From the NCBI GenBank assembly GCA_903876465.1, contig CAIRAF010000077.1, forward strand, positions 1 through 19,438: a stretch of 19,438 nt of DNA, in the 5' to 3' direction. The position numbers and the translations under genes are program-made. Positions 8,157 through 15,817 of the stretch are shown piece after piece. How positions within the stretch are numbered: the first letter of the stretch is position 1; each line of letters opens with the position of its first letter. Below the pieces are notes generated by a model that was not told the origin of the DNA, searched no databases, and saw only the letters and a program-made list of their open reading frames with translations. The DNA comes from an uncultured bacterium (GTDB lineage: Bacteria > Patescibacteriota > Minisyncoccia > Phycocordibacterales > PALSA-1337).

Positions 8157-8246
8157 GGAGGGTTCGCATAGCGGTCTAGTGCGCCACCTTGGAAAGGTGG
8201 TATACCTTAACGGGTATCAAGGGTTCAAATCCCTTACCCTCCGCCA
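8157..8246 (+). tRNA. tRNA-Ser (anticodon GGA)
   Basis: A full cloverleaf can be drawn. The acceptor stem GGAGGGT (8157-8163) pairs with ACCCTCC (8236-8242), followed by discriminator G and an encoded CCA (8244-8246). The D stem is GCA/TGC. The anticodon stem CCACC/GGTGG (8184-8188/8196-8200) carries loop TTGGAAA with anticodon GGA at 8191-8193, which reads UCC/UCU. A long variable arm (ATACC/GGTAT, 8202-8206/8213-8217) confirms a class II serine tRNA. The T arm is AAGGG-TTCAAAT-CCCTT (8219-8235). It starts only nine bases after the DUF2207 stop, so it may be processed from the upstream transcript. Confidence 0.97.
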
Positions 8247-8270
8247 ACGAATGAATGTAGTGAATGATTT

Positions 8271-8279
8271 TGTTATAAT
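8271..8279 (+). promoter_or_regulatory. extended -10 promoter of the DUF4105 gene (leaderless)
   Basis: TGT-TATAAT at 8271-8279 is an extended -10. The usual start point, seven bases after the last T, is exactly the A of the ATG at 8286. The upstream ATG at 8280 directly abuts the -10 and would not be transcribed. Confidence 0.6.
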
Positions 8280-8285
8280 ATGCTA

Positions 8286-9143
8286 ATGAAAAAAATACCT
8301 TATAGAAAGATATTTAAATATACTGGTCTTTTTATAATATTATTACTCGCGGTTATTATTATCTGGCAACTGACAAAGCAAATACCAACAGAAGGGAATT
8401 GGAAAGATACATTGAAAGTATTATCAACAGCTGAATTCAATGGAGATCTAGTTACTGTGAAAAATGTAAGGAATTTTCAATACAATGCTAGCGGTACACC
8501 TACAGTAGAGAATTGGTATGACAAGACATATGATCTGAAGAAGCTTGTAAAAGTCTGGTACATAATAGATCCATTCTATTCGACCAGCCCATTTGCTCAT
8601 ACGTTTTTGTCATTTCAATTTTCGGATGGATCATATCTAGCAATAACGATTGAGGCTCGGCTTACGAAGGATCAGGAATATAGTATGTGGAGTGGATTTA
8701 CACGGACCTTTCCTCTCATGTATATAGCAGCTGACGAACGTGATGCTGTATATATACGGGCTAACATAAATAAAGATGGGCTCTACGTATATCCATTGAA
8801 GGCAAATTCCACTGATGGCAGGAAACTTCTTGTTGATATGCTAAATCGTATGAATGATTTAGTTGTGCATCCAACGTGGTATAACGCTGTATATGCCAAT
8901 TGTACATCTAGTATTGCTGAGCATGTGAATAAGATATGGCCAGGACTATTACCAAGATTTGATTGGCAGGTTCTTTTCACAAGTTATGCTGATCAGCTAG
9001 CTTTGGATAGTGGATTATTGGATACCAATCTTCCTTTGGATCAAGCACGAAGTAAATTCTATGTCACTAATATAGCGCAGAAAATTGGATATGTATCAAA
9101 TTATTCTGATTTGATAAGAGGATTCACCAAGAACAATCGCTAA
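8286..9143 (+). CDS. DUF4105 domain-containing membrane protein (Lnb N-terminal periplasmic domain-like)
   Basis: 285 residues from the ATG at 8286, chosen because of the promoter position; the ATG at 8280 would add two residues. A basic N-terminus and a membrane anchor at about 11-29 precede an extracytoplasmic domain with the DUF4105 pattern. This comprises AHTFLSFQFSDGSYLAITIEAR (H105), then RTFPLMYIAADERD, VYLYPL-like VYVYPL, and WYNAVYANCTSS with C206. The conserved His and Cys suggest a papain-like/NlpC-P60-like thiol fold, as proposed for this domain family. The actual substrate is unknown. No Lnb-type C-terminal membrane bundle is present, so this is a stand-alone domain on an anchor. 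It is 25 bases from the next gene on the same strand. Confidence 0.83.
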   Translation: MKKIPYRKIFKYTGLFIILLLAVIIIWQLTKQIPTEGNWKDTLKVLSTAEFNGDLVTVKNVRNFQYNASGTPTVENWYDKTYDLKKLVKVWYIIDPFYSTSPFAHTFLSFQFSDGSYLAITIEARLTKDQEYSMWSGFTRTFPLMYIAADERDAVYIRANINKDGLYVYPLKANSTDGRKLLVDMLNRMNDLVVHPTWYNAVYANCTSSIAEHVNKIWPGLLPRFDWQVLFTSYADQLALDSGLLDTNLPLDQARSKFYVTNIAQKIGYVSNYSDLIRGFTKNNR

Positions 9144-9168
9144 TAACTTAGTCAATTAACAATAAACC

Positions 9169-9573
9169 ATGCTTCAATTTTTATTTGCGTTAAATCTTGG
9201 ACTTCTAGCTTTGGATCATCTCTTTACTGGGACTTTGGCTTTGTTTTTTCCCAAGAAAGCAATAAAGATGTACCAAACAATTTTTGGTGCTCAAGTCCCA
9301 GAATCGAGAGAATATTTCGTAATACTCAAACCATGGGGAGCACTTGGAATTTTTGCTGGTTTAGTTGGTTTATTGCCGATAATCGATCCTCAAAAATATA
9401 AATTAGTTTTAGTTGCTTTCGTTATACTTCTAATTATGAGATTGATTTATCGTTTACGTTTTCAGAAGGACACCAAAAATTTCTTACGACTTTCTGGAAA
9501 ACGTAATTTATTGCATGTCGGACTTATCCTTATTTGTGCGGTTATTATCGTTATAGAAATATCTACACTTTAA
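9169..9573 (+). CDS. Small integral membrane protein, four predicted helices, unknown function
   Basis: 134 residues with four hydrophobic segments, at about 2-27, 51-70, 76-95 and 112-132, and a cationic loop (YRLRFQKDTKNFLRLSGKRN) between helices three and four. I do not recognise the family. It stops with TAA directly followed by the ATG of the methyltransferase gene (TAAATG), and no Shine-Dalgarno site is apparent for either. That junction implies co-transcription with the methyltransferase and the MFS transporter remnant. Confidence 0.75.
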   Translation: MLQFLFALNLGLLALDHLFTGTLALFFPKKAIKMYQTIFGAQVPESREYFVILKPWGALGIFAGLVGLLPIIDPQKYKLVLVAFVILLIMRLIYRLRFQKDTKNFLRLSGKRNLLHVGLILICAVIIVIEISTL

Positions 9574-10260
9574 ATGAGATATTATAGAAATCATTGGTTA
9601 TATGCTAATAATCCTATAGCTGGGGCATATTTGCGACATGCATATGAAATAGGTATTAAGAATTTTAACAAACTAAATTTTCAGCCAAATTTCAGTAAAG
9701 CAAATTTTACTTCATTACTTTGCGGAGTTGGAAATGAGAGAACTGCTGATGAATTCATCACCTTTGTAATAAATAAAAATCCCAGTTCCACAATATGGAT
9801 AATAGATATTGCAGAGCAAAATTTGAAGGCTGTAAGAGATTTGGTGATGAATAAATATCCGAATATCAATATTCGTATCGAGAATGTAAATGCATTGGAG
9901 TTGTTGAAGATTATTTCAAAAAATAGTATCGATTGGATAGAAACTGATGCTTTTCTTGAATTTTTTGATAATGGTTCACTGGAGAAACTTCTAACTGTTT
10001 GGAGGGAATTGTTGAAGTCTGATGGATTCATAACCACACGAGATTATGTAGATGGTGGTATGTGGAGTCGTTTGATTATAAATCCATTAAGATATCTAGT
10101 CATGGAAATGTGGTTGGGCGTAAAGATATATCAACATTCTCAAAATGATTTCAATACAATTTTTGATAAAGTTGGTTTACGCGTTGTACAAGATTCGGCA
10201 TTTCTTCCAACATATAAACATTTTTCCATAATTAAATCTGATTCACATGCCAAGAAATAA
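9574..10260 (+). CDS. Class I SAM-dependent methyltransferase-like protein
   Basis: 228 residues with a Rossmann-type methyltransferase layout. A glycine-containing motif I is at 49-55 (LCGVGNE, in place of the classic E/DxGxGxG). An acidic residue at the end of strand 2 lies in WIIDIA (D78), motif IV-like IDWIETDAFLEFF is at 119-131, and a following LLKSDGFITTRDYV segment corresponds to strand 5. The substrate cannot be inferred. The opening RYYRNHWLYANNP has an aromatic-rich stretch that may form part of an acceptor-binding cap. Its 3' end overlaps the start of the MFS frame by 14 bases, which suggests translational coupling. Confidence 0.75.
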   Translation: MRYYRNHWLYANNPIAGAYLRHAYEIGIKNFNKLNFQPNFSKANFTSLLCGVGNERTADEFITFVINKNPSSTIWIIDIAEQNLKAVRDLVMNKYPNINIRIENVNALELLKIISKNSIDWIETDAFLEFFDNGSLEKLLTVWRELLKSDGFITTRDYVDGGMWSRLIINPLRYLVMEMWLGVKIYQHSQNDFNTIFDKVGLRVVQDSAFLPTYKHFSIIKSDSHAKK

Positions 10261-11409
10261 TAGACATCTTTTGATAGTTTCGACTATAACCCTTGTAAAC
10301 GCTTTGGGTTATGGTATCGTCATTCCTCTTTTATTTGTTTACTCATCAAAATATGGATTTTCAGCTCTAACGCTCGGCATTCTCTTTTCTGTTTATTCGA
10401 TTTTTGAATTAATTTCTACGCCATTTATCGGTATTTTGTCTGATAAGTTTGGCAGACGACCATTACTTATTATTTCTTTATTGGGTACAGCTGGCTCATT
10501 CTTTCTTATGGCTTTTGCTCCAAGCGGTATATTTTTGTTTATAGCCAGAGCTTTGGATGGTATTACGGCTGGAGATTTTCCAGTGGCCCAAGCTGTAATT
10601 TCTGATAGTACAGAAAAGAAAGATAGAGCAAAAGGATTCGGTATTATAGGTGCTTGCTACGGCATTGGCTTGATAGCCGGTCCAGCAATTTCTGCTTTGA
10701 CGGTTGGAATTTCGATAAAACTTCCATTCATAATTGCGGGTGTACTTTCAACTATAGCTGTCGTTATGACGATACTATTTCTTGAAGAAACAAATAAACA
10801 TATGGGTATTGTGCAACACAAGAAAATATTTGATTGGGGTAAATTGGTACACGCAGTTTTGGATCGTACGACAGGTCTAACATTATTGGTTTCATTTTTA
10901 TGGTCATTTGCTTTTGGTATGTTTGTTTATACATATCAATCTTTTGCTTTGAAGACTTTATTCCTAAGTCCGACAAATATATATCTCTAACATTTTTACT
11001 ATTTGGCATAGTAAGCCTGTTGACCCAGTTATTTATAGTCTCAAGACTTAGTAAAAAGATGGGAAGCGCTAAGGCGTTAACTTTAGCTTTGGCTGCCCTT
11101 ACTTTCTCATTTTTGATTTTCCTTTTGGGTCAAAGTGTAACAGCGGTTATAATTGCAATCATAGCATTGGCTGTATCTAACACTTTAGTACAGACTTTAA
11201 TACAAACACTATTATCTGAAGAAACCTTACCCGAACGACAGGGAGAAATCATGGGCGTAGCAACGTCCTATAATAGTGTGGGACAAATAGTGGGACCAAT
11301 ATTGGCTGGATGTATTGCAATCTACGGAGTTAGCTACTCTTTTGTTGTTTCCGCCTTTCTCATTTTTATTGGGTTTATTGTCTCAAGGTACATTAGAAAT
11401 TCAATATAA
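10247..11409 (+). pseudogene. MFS transporter interrupted by a frameshift
   Basis: The first reading frame, 10247-10990 (247 residues), holds about seven membrane helices and the MFS motif A GILSDKFGRRP, followed by ARALDGITAGDFPVAQA. It then ends early. The rest of the transporter (LTFLLFGIVSLLTQ, ... SYNSVGQIVGPILAG ...) continues in another frame to 11409. Removing two bases from the (AT)4 run at 10977-10984 restores a continuous 386-residue protein through ...LSPTNISLTFLLFG.... That has the normal length and motif order of 12-helix TetA/Bcr-type drug:proton antiporters. The break is therefore a +2 insertion by dinucleotide slippage, or a sequencing error. As printed, only a half-transporter is made. 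Last gene of the run 9169-11409. Confidence 0.85.
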
Positions 11410-11424
11410 AAATATCTGATTAAT

Positions 11425-11455
11425 AAAAAAACACACTCTCCCATGAGAATGTGTT
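11425..11455 (-). terminator. rho-independent terminator of the minus-strand radical SAM gene
   Basis: A ten-base-pair hairpin (11431-11440 with 11445-11454, one C/A mismatch, loop CCAT) lies directly after the stop at 11461. On the minus strand it is followed by a run of seven T (A run at 11425-11431). No T run follows on the plus strand, so it serves only the minus-strand gene and not the MFS frame. Confidence 0.8.
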
Positions 11456-11460
11456 GTTGA

Positions 11461-12801
11461 TTAGTCGCCAAGTAAATCGAGCATATTTTTTTCATACCCG
11501 AGATACGCACCTGTTTTTACGGCTACTTCTTTGCGTGTCATCATATTAATACCAAAATAACCAAATGCAGAATAGATACCGTGAATATTGGTAAGAGAGA
11601 CTGCTCTCGTAAGAATACTTCTTGCACCATAAAAATGTCTCTTTGCTTCTTCACAAACTTTTGACATTTCTTCCGGTGACATATTCGCTGGTCGAAATAC
11701 GAAATCCCCATACCGGTAACTGTAATCAAGCCACCATCTTCCATTTAGCATCCTGTTTTCTTTTTGTAACCGCACGTACAGCGGTGTTCGTGGTATGGGA
11801 GTGAGAGGATTGAAATTCGCAATGAACAATTTCTGTTTAATCGCGAATTCTACCAATCGTTTTACTGATTCGGTAGTATCGTAGTCGTAACCGACAATAA
11901 ATGATCCATGTATTCGTATTCCGACATTGTGGAAACGTCTGATGGCCTCGACCATCGGAATACTTTCATTGAATCGCTTATTCATTATGCGGAGATTTTC
12001 ACTTTCAATAGATTCTAAGCCCAGCAAAACTCCTAAACAACCACTTTTTGCAACTAGGCGTAGTAGCTCCTCATTTTTTGCGAGCGTAACACTTGTCTGA
12101 GCCACCCATTTAATTTTAAGAGGCGTAATGGCTTTACAAAACTCTAACAAAGCCTTCGGGGAAGATCCGAGATTGTCGTCAACAACTACAAACAATTTTT
12201 TCCCTGAGGATCTTATTTCCGTTACGAGACTATCAAGTGGCCTCGAGGAATATTTACCATCGAAGTAGATTGGAATATCGCAATAGTCACAATGAAAAGG
12301 GCAGCCTCGGCCGAATTCTATGAGACTCGCTGGAAAGTACTTTTTACCAATAAATATACTTTTGTCCGCCAAGGTTTCAAAGGAAATCGAACCTTCTTCC
12401 TTGTAATGTTTTTGCAGGTTACCGTTTTTGAAGTCGTTGAGTATTTGAGGCCACAATTTTTCAGCATGACCACTTACAACTACGTCCGAATATTGAGAAA
12501 CCTCATCTGGTAAAAGTGTTGGATGGACTCCACCCATCACTACAGTAATACCTTGGTCTCTGTAATGTTTAGCTACTTCATAAGCCCTTAGGGCCGTTGA
12601 CGTTTCAACACTAATCCCAACAATATCTGTTGGATCTTCATAATCGATATTCTCAATTCGATCGTCGTAGAATTTTAGCTCTACGTCTCTTGGTGTCACA
12701 CCTGCTAGGACAGCCATTGCGAGTGGTTCGAGCGTCCAGGGACGCACTAATTTCCTATCTCCGACCCTACCAATGGTTGGTTGAATAAGTGTCACTTTCA
12801 T
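11461..12801 (-). CDS. B12-binding-type radical SAM protein
   Basis: 446 residues. An N-terminal Rossmann-like cobalamin-binding-type domain opens MKVTLIQPTIGR and continues DIVGISVETSTALRAYEVAKHYR, with the family's GGVHPTLLPDE. A radical SAM core follows with the [4Fe-4S] triad C167, C171, C174 (CPFHCDYC), then a VVDDNLGSSPK segment, GLLLGLES-like GVLLGLES, and GSFIVGYDYDT. A C-terminal region starts NPLTPIPRTPLY and is DUF4070-like. Such enzymes methylate or rearrange small molecules and lipids; the substrate is unknown. The start has a good Shine-Dalgarno (AGGA, six bases before the ATG, minus strand). About half of the first 100 residues are identical by eye to the protein at 14405-15817. 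It diverges from the 13011 gene across a 209-base gap and ends at a clear terminator. Confidence 0.9.
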   Translation of the reverse strand: MKVTLIQPTIGRVGDRKLVRPWTLEPLAMAVLAGVTPRDVELKFYDDRIENIDYEDPTDIVGISVETSTALRAYEVAKHYRDQGITVVMGGVHPTLLPDEVSQYSDVVVSGHAEKLWPQILNDFKNGNLQKHYKEEGSISFETLADKSIFIGKKYFPASLIEFGRGCPFHCDYCDIPIYFDGKYSSRPLDSLVTEIRSSGKKLFVVVDDNLGSSPKALLEFCKAITPLKIKWVAQTSVTLAKNEELLRLVAKSGCLGVLLGLESIESENLRIMNKRFNESIPMVEAIRRFHNVGIRIHGSFIVGYDYDTTESVKRLVEFAIKQKLFIANFNPLTPIPRTPLYVRLQKENRMLNGRWWLDYSYRYGDFVFRPANMSPEEMSKVCEEAKRHFYGARSILTRAVSLTNIHGIYSAFGYFGINMMTRKEVAVKTGAYLGYEKNMLDLLGD

Positions 12802-13010
12802 AAAATATCCTAATAATTGTGTTAAGGAACAGGTTGAATTTTGGTTGGTTTTTCTAAATAAACCTTACCATATAATATATTGAAAGCATAAATTTTTAGG
12901 CTTTATTTTTGACTACATAAAAGAATTATTCTGTGGTATGTTAGAGCTGGAACTTGAACTTTTTCTCGTTCCTTTACAACTTAAACAACAAACAGAAAGT
13001 GAGATTAGTC
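12802..13010. promoter_or_regulatory. divergent intergenic region between two radical SAM genes
   Basis: This 209-base AT-rich gap separates divergent radical SAM genes and must hold both promoters. For the plus strand, candidates are TATAAT at 12871-12876 and the extended element TGG-TATGTT at 12934-12942. The latter would give a leader of about 60 bases before the ATG at 13011; neither has a convincing -35. For the minus strand, TATATT at 12879-12874 would give a leader of about 65 bases. The short inverted repeat GGTTT/AAACC at 12847-12864 is too weak to call an operator. No protein-coding gene is supported here. Confidence 0.4.
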
Positions 13011-14408
13011 ATGAACATTGTATTACTTATGCCGCAGTCGGCACGTTATGCAAAGGATGGCGCATTCGATCAGCGTTTGCGGTATGCACCGCTAACTCTG
13101 ACGACTCTTGCCGCCCTTATTCCACCCGAACTCAATGCATCAGTAAGATGCATTGACGAAGGTAATGAAGATTTTGATCCGTACACTGTTGAGGCCGATA
13201 TTATCGGCATTACAGTAATCACCGGCAATGCCCCAAAGGCTTACCGGTATTCCAGCATTCTTCGGAATCGTGGTATCACGGTCATCCTTGGCGGAGTTCA
13301 TATTACTCTGTGTCCAGAAGAAGCCGAGCAACATGCGAGTGCTATCGTTTATGGTTATGCTGAAGAAGTGTGGCCTGAACTCCTGCGCGATTTTGTTGCA
13401 GGAAAACTCAAGAAGCGTTATGACAGACAGCCTGTCACTATGGATGGGTATCCTCGCCCGAGACGGGAATTGTTGAGAAAGGATAAATACACAACCATGA
13501 ACGTTGCGCAGGCAACACGCGGTTGTGTCTATCGCTGTACTTTTTGTGTCGTGCCCACGGCATGGCCCAAACAATATCAGCGTGATCCTTTGGATGTTGC
13601 TCGGGAAGTTGCAGAATTTCCTGGGAAGACATTTATCCTCATTGATCTCTCGCCGACCTCCGATCAAGCATATTTTGGCCGGCTTTGTGATGCACTCGCC
13701 CCACTTGGAAAATATTGGGGCGGACTCGCAACGCTTAACATCACGGATAATCCTCAGTTGGTAAAACGTGCTGCCAAAAGTGGTTGCCGGGGCTTATTGA
13801 TTGGCCTGGAATCACAGAACCCAAAGTCCTTAAAAGCAATGGGTAAATATTGGCAAAAGCCAGCAGACAACTTGTGGCGCATCCAGATGCTCCATGATCA
13901 CGGAATCGCTATCAATGGTTGTTTCGTATTTGGTATCGACGGCGATACTGAGGGTGTTTTCGAAGAAACTTTGGAGTTTGTTTTCAAGGCGAGCATTGAT
14001 TTGCCGCGCTTTGCAATCGCAACTCCGTTTCCTCGGACCCCATTATATCGTCAGCTCGATAACGAACGACGCATCATCAGCAAAGATTGGGGTTGGTATG
14101 ACGGACAACACGTCGTATTTCAACCCAAAGGCATGTCGCCTGAACGCCTCTATGAAGGCACAAAAATGGTTTGGTGCGAGGCTTACAAATTAACTTCTAT
14201 TGCTCGGCGGATAATGACATCCGCCGCGTCTCTCAATCCACTTATTCTCGCAACATCAGTTGGCACGAATCTCGGATATAACCTGTATGCCAGAAAATAT
14301 CCAAAGTTTATGCCGATCCCTTGCGAGGGAACATCGTGGTTCAACGCTCCGGATTATTCCGAAGCACATCAACCAACAAACCTAACATTGAAAGGAATGA
14401 CTGTATGA
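13011..14408 (+). CDS. B12-binding-type radical SAM protein
   Basis: 465 residues from the ATG at 13011, chosen because the protein then opens MNIVLLMPQSARY with the beta strand expected of this family. An upstream in-frame ATG at 12954 would add a 19-residue non-conserved tail. The N-terminal Rossmann domain contains DIIGITVITGNAPKAYRYS and GGVHITLCPEE. The radical SAM triad is C172, C176, C179 (CVYRCTFC), followed by GLLIGLESQN and GCFVFGIDGDT, then TPFPRTPLYRQL. It differs from the other two radical SAM proteins here. The VDDN/VEDN segment is replaced by LIDLSPTS, so the substrate or accessory cofactor contact may differ. The stop overlaps the next start by four bases (ATGA). Base composition is clearly richer in GC than the first 11 kb. 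Confidence 0.88.
   Translation: MNIVLLMPQSARYAKDGAFDQRLRYAPLTLTTLAALIPPELNASVRCIDEGNEDFDPYTVEADIIGITVITGNAPKAYRYSSILRNRGITVILGGVHITLCPEEAEQHASAIVYGYAEEVWPELLRDFVAGKLKKRYDRQPVTMDGYPRPRRELLRKDKYTTMNVAQATRGCVYRCTFCVVPTAWPKQYQRDPLDVAREVAEFPGKTFILIDLSPTSDQAYFGRLCDALAPLGKYWGGLATLNITDNPQLVKRAAKSGCRGLLIGLESQNPKSLKAMGKYWQKPADNLWRIQMLHDHGIAINGCFVFGIDGDTEGVFEETLEFVFKASIDLPRFAIATPFPRTPLYRQLDNERRIISKDWGWYDGQHVVFQPKGMSPERLYEGTKMVWCEAYKLTSIARRIMTSAASLNPLILATSVGTNLGYNLYARKYPKFMPIPCEGTSWFNAPDYSEAHQPTNLTLKGMTV
14391..14396 (+). promoter_or_regulatory. Shine-Dalgarno site for the second plus-strand radical SAM gene
   Basis: AAAGGA at 14391-14396 lies eight bases before the ATG at 14405, inside the end of the preceding gene. 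It fixes the start at the four-base ATGA overlap and rules out the longer frame beginning at 14321. Confidence 0.7.
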
Positions 14409-15817
14409 AAGTTACGCTAATCACGCCTCACGTCGGTCGCAAATCACGGACCGAGTATGTGAGGACCTGGCAAATGGAACCGTTAACCATAGCCACATTA
14501 GCCGGCCTTACGCCTGCAGATGTGGAGCTCGCATATTTTGACGAGCGCATGGAAACGATCGACTTCGATCAACCTACTGATCTTGTCGCTGTTACCATCG
14601 AAACATACACAGCCAAACGTGCTTACGAAATTTGTGCTGAATACCGCAAGAGAGGAGTGAAAACAATTCTCGGCGGTTATCACGTAATGCTTCTTCCTGA
14701 TGAGGCCCAACGCTATGCCGATAGTATTTTGATTGGCTATGCGGAGGTCCTTTGGGAAAAAGTGATTCGTGATGCGGAACACGGCGTCCTCAAACGGCGC
14801 TATGTCCAGAACAAGACAGAGCCATATCAATATGTCATGCCACGGAGAGACATCTTCGGAACAAGGCAGTATTTACCTATGAGCAATGTTGAAACTGGAC
14901 GAGGTTGTCCGTTTAGCTGCGGCTTTTGTTCGATTGCCGCAGCAACGTCGTCTCATTATCACCCACGTCCCATAGACAGTGTCGTTGCGGACGTGGCGTC
15001 GATACGCCACAAGACTGCCTTCTTCGTCGAAGACAACTTTGTGGGAAATCCAAAGCATGCAAAACAATTATGCAGAGAGATTGCTCCACTTAAGGTTAAG
15101 TGGATGGGCCAAGGTTCGCTAACCATGGCCAAAGATGACGAACTGCTTGAAGCAATGGCTTTGAGCGGATGTCTCGGAGTGCTTGTAGGCTTCGAATCTC
15201 TTCGGGCTGATACATTGAAGCTCATGAACAAAGAGTTCAACACCAAGTTGGGTAACTACAAGGAGTTGATCAAAAAGATGCACAGTTATGGGATTGCCAT
15301 TTATGGCACTTTCATCTTCGGCTACGATTCTGAATCGGTCGCTGATATTCAAACTACAGTGGAAGCAGCCCTTGATTTCGGGATATTTATTGGGGCGTTC
15401 AATCCGCTCATACCGTTTCCGGGGACCCCGCTGTATCAGCAGTTTCAAAATGAAGGCAGACTAACGGATGAGCCATGGTGGCTGTCTCCGAGCTTTCGTT
15501 TTGGTGATGTGCCGTTTACTCCGAGAAATATGACGGCGACAGAACTTCATGATGGTTGTATTACGGCCAGAAAGAAGTTTTATAGTTATCCGGGCATTTT
15601 GAAAAGAGCCGGAAACATTGTTGGTAATTGTTCGACCGTATCGAAGGCCGGGGGATATTTCTGGCTGAACTACCTTCTTCGGAAGGAAATAAGCCAGAAG
15701 GACAGATTGCCTCTTGGCGACAAGCCGGAACGTCCTTCTGCGATCTGTGTGCCCGAAGAGGGTATTCATCAGTCGCAAATCGTGTCAGTTGTTCCGAAAG
15801 AAAGTGTGTTGGCATGA
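14405..15817 (+). CDS. B12-binding-type radical SAM protein (paralogue of the divergent gene)
   Basis: 470 residues from the ATG at 14405, overlapping the upstream stop by four bases and led by a good Shine-Dalgarno (AAAGGA). Architecture is the same as the minus-strand radical SAM gene. The Rossmann domain opens MKVTLITPHVGR and has TDLVAVTIETYTAKRAYE and GGYHVMLLPDE. The [4Fe-4S] triad is C168, C172, C175 (CPFSCGFC). FFVEDNFVGNPKHAK, GVLVGFES and GTFIFGYDSES follow, then NPLIPFPGTPLYQQF and a C-terminal domain with WWLSPSFRFGDVPFTPRNMT. The His of the Rossmann GGxH motif is present, but this alone does not prove cobalamin binding. The C-terminus has an extra basic and Pro/Val-rich tail of about 35 residues absent from the divergent copy. 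The stop again overlaps the next gene by an ATGA. Confidence 0.9.
   Translation: MKVTLITPHVGRKSRTEYVRTWQMEPLTIATLAGLTPADVELAYFDERMETIDFDQPTDLVAVTIETYTAKRAYEICAEYRKRGVKTILGGYHVMLLPDEAQRYADSILIGYAEVLWEKVIRDAEHGVLKRRYVQNKTEPYQYVMPRRDIFGTRQYLPMSNVETGRGCPFSCGFCSIAAATSSHYHPRPIDSVVADVASIRHKTAFFVEDNFVGNPKHAKQLCREIAPLKVKWMGQGSLTMAKDDELLEAMALSGCLGVLVGFESLRADTLKLMNKEFNTKLGNYKELIKKMHSYGIAIYGTFIFGYDSESVADIQTTVEAALDFGIFIGAFNPLIPFPGTPLYQQFQNEGRLTDEPWWLSPSFRFGDVPFTPRNMTATELHDGCITARKKFYSYPGILKRAGNIVGNCSTVSKAGGYFWLNYLLRKEISQKDRLPLGDKPERPSAICVPEEGIHQSQIVSVVPKESVLA

Noticed and set aside
8157..8246. tRNA 3' end as an integration (att) site
   Set aside because: No integrase, no repeat of the tRNA 3' end elsewhere in the window, and no element boundary nearby.
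12847..12864. GGTTT/AAACC inverted repeat as an operator between divergent radical SAM genes
   Set aside because: Five-base arms in AT-rich DNA are expected by chance and no regulator gene is adjacent.
12938..13156. Short plus-strand open frame in the divergent region
   Set aside because: Mostly overlaps the true 13011 gene out of frame, and its translation resembles nothing known.
13140..13667. 175-codon antisense open frame over the 13011 radical SAM gene
   Set aside because: Covers conserved coding sequence, has no ribosome-binding site of note and no recognisable domain; taken as a shadow.
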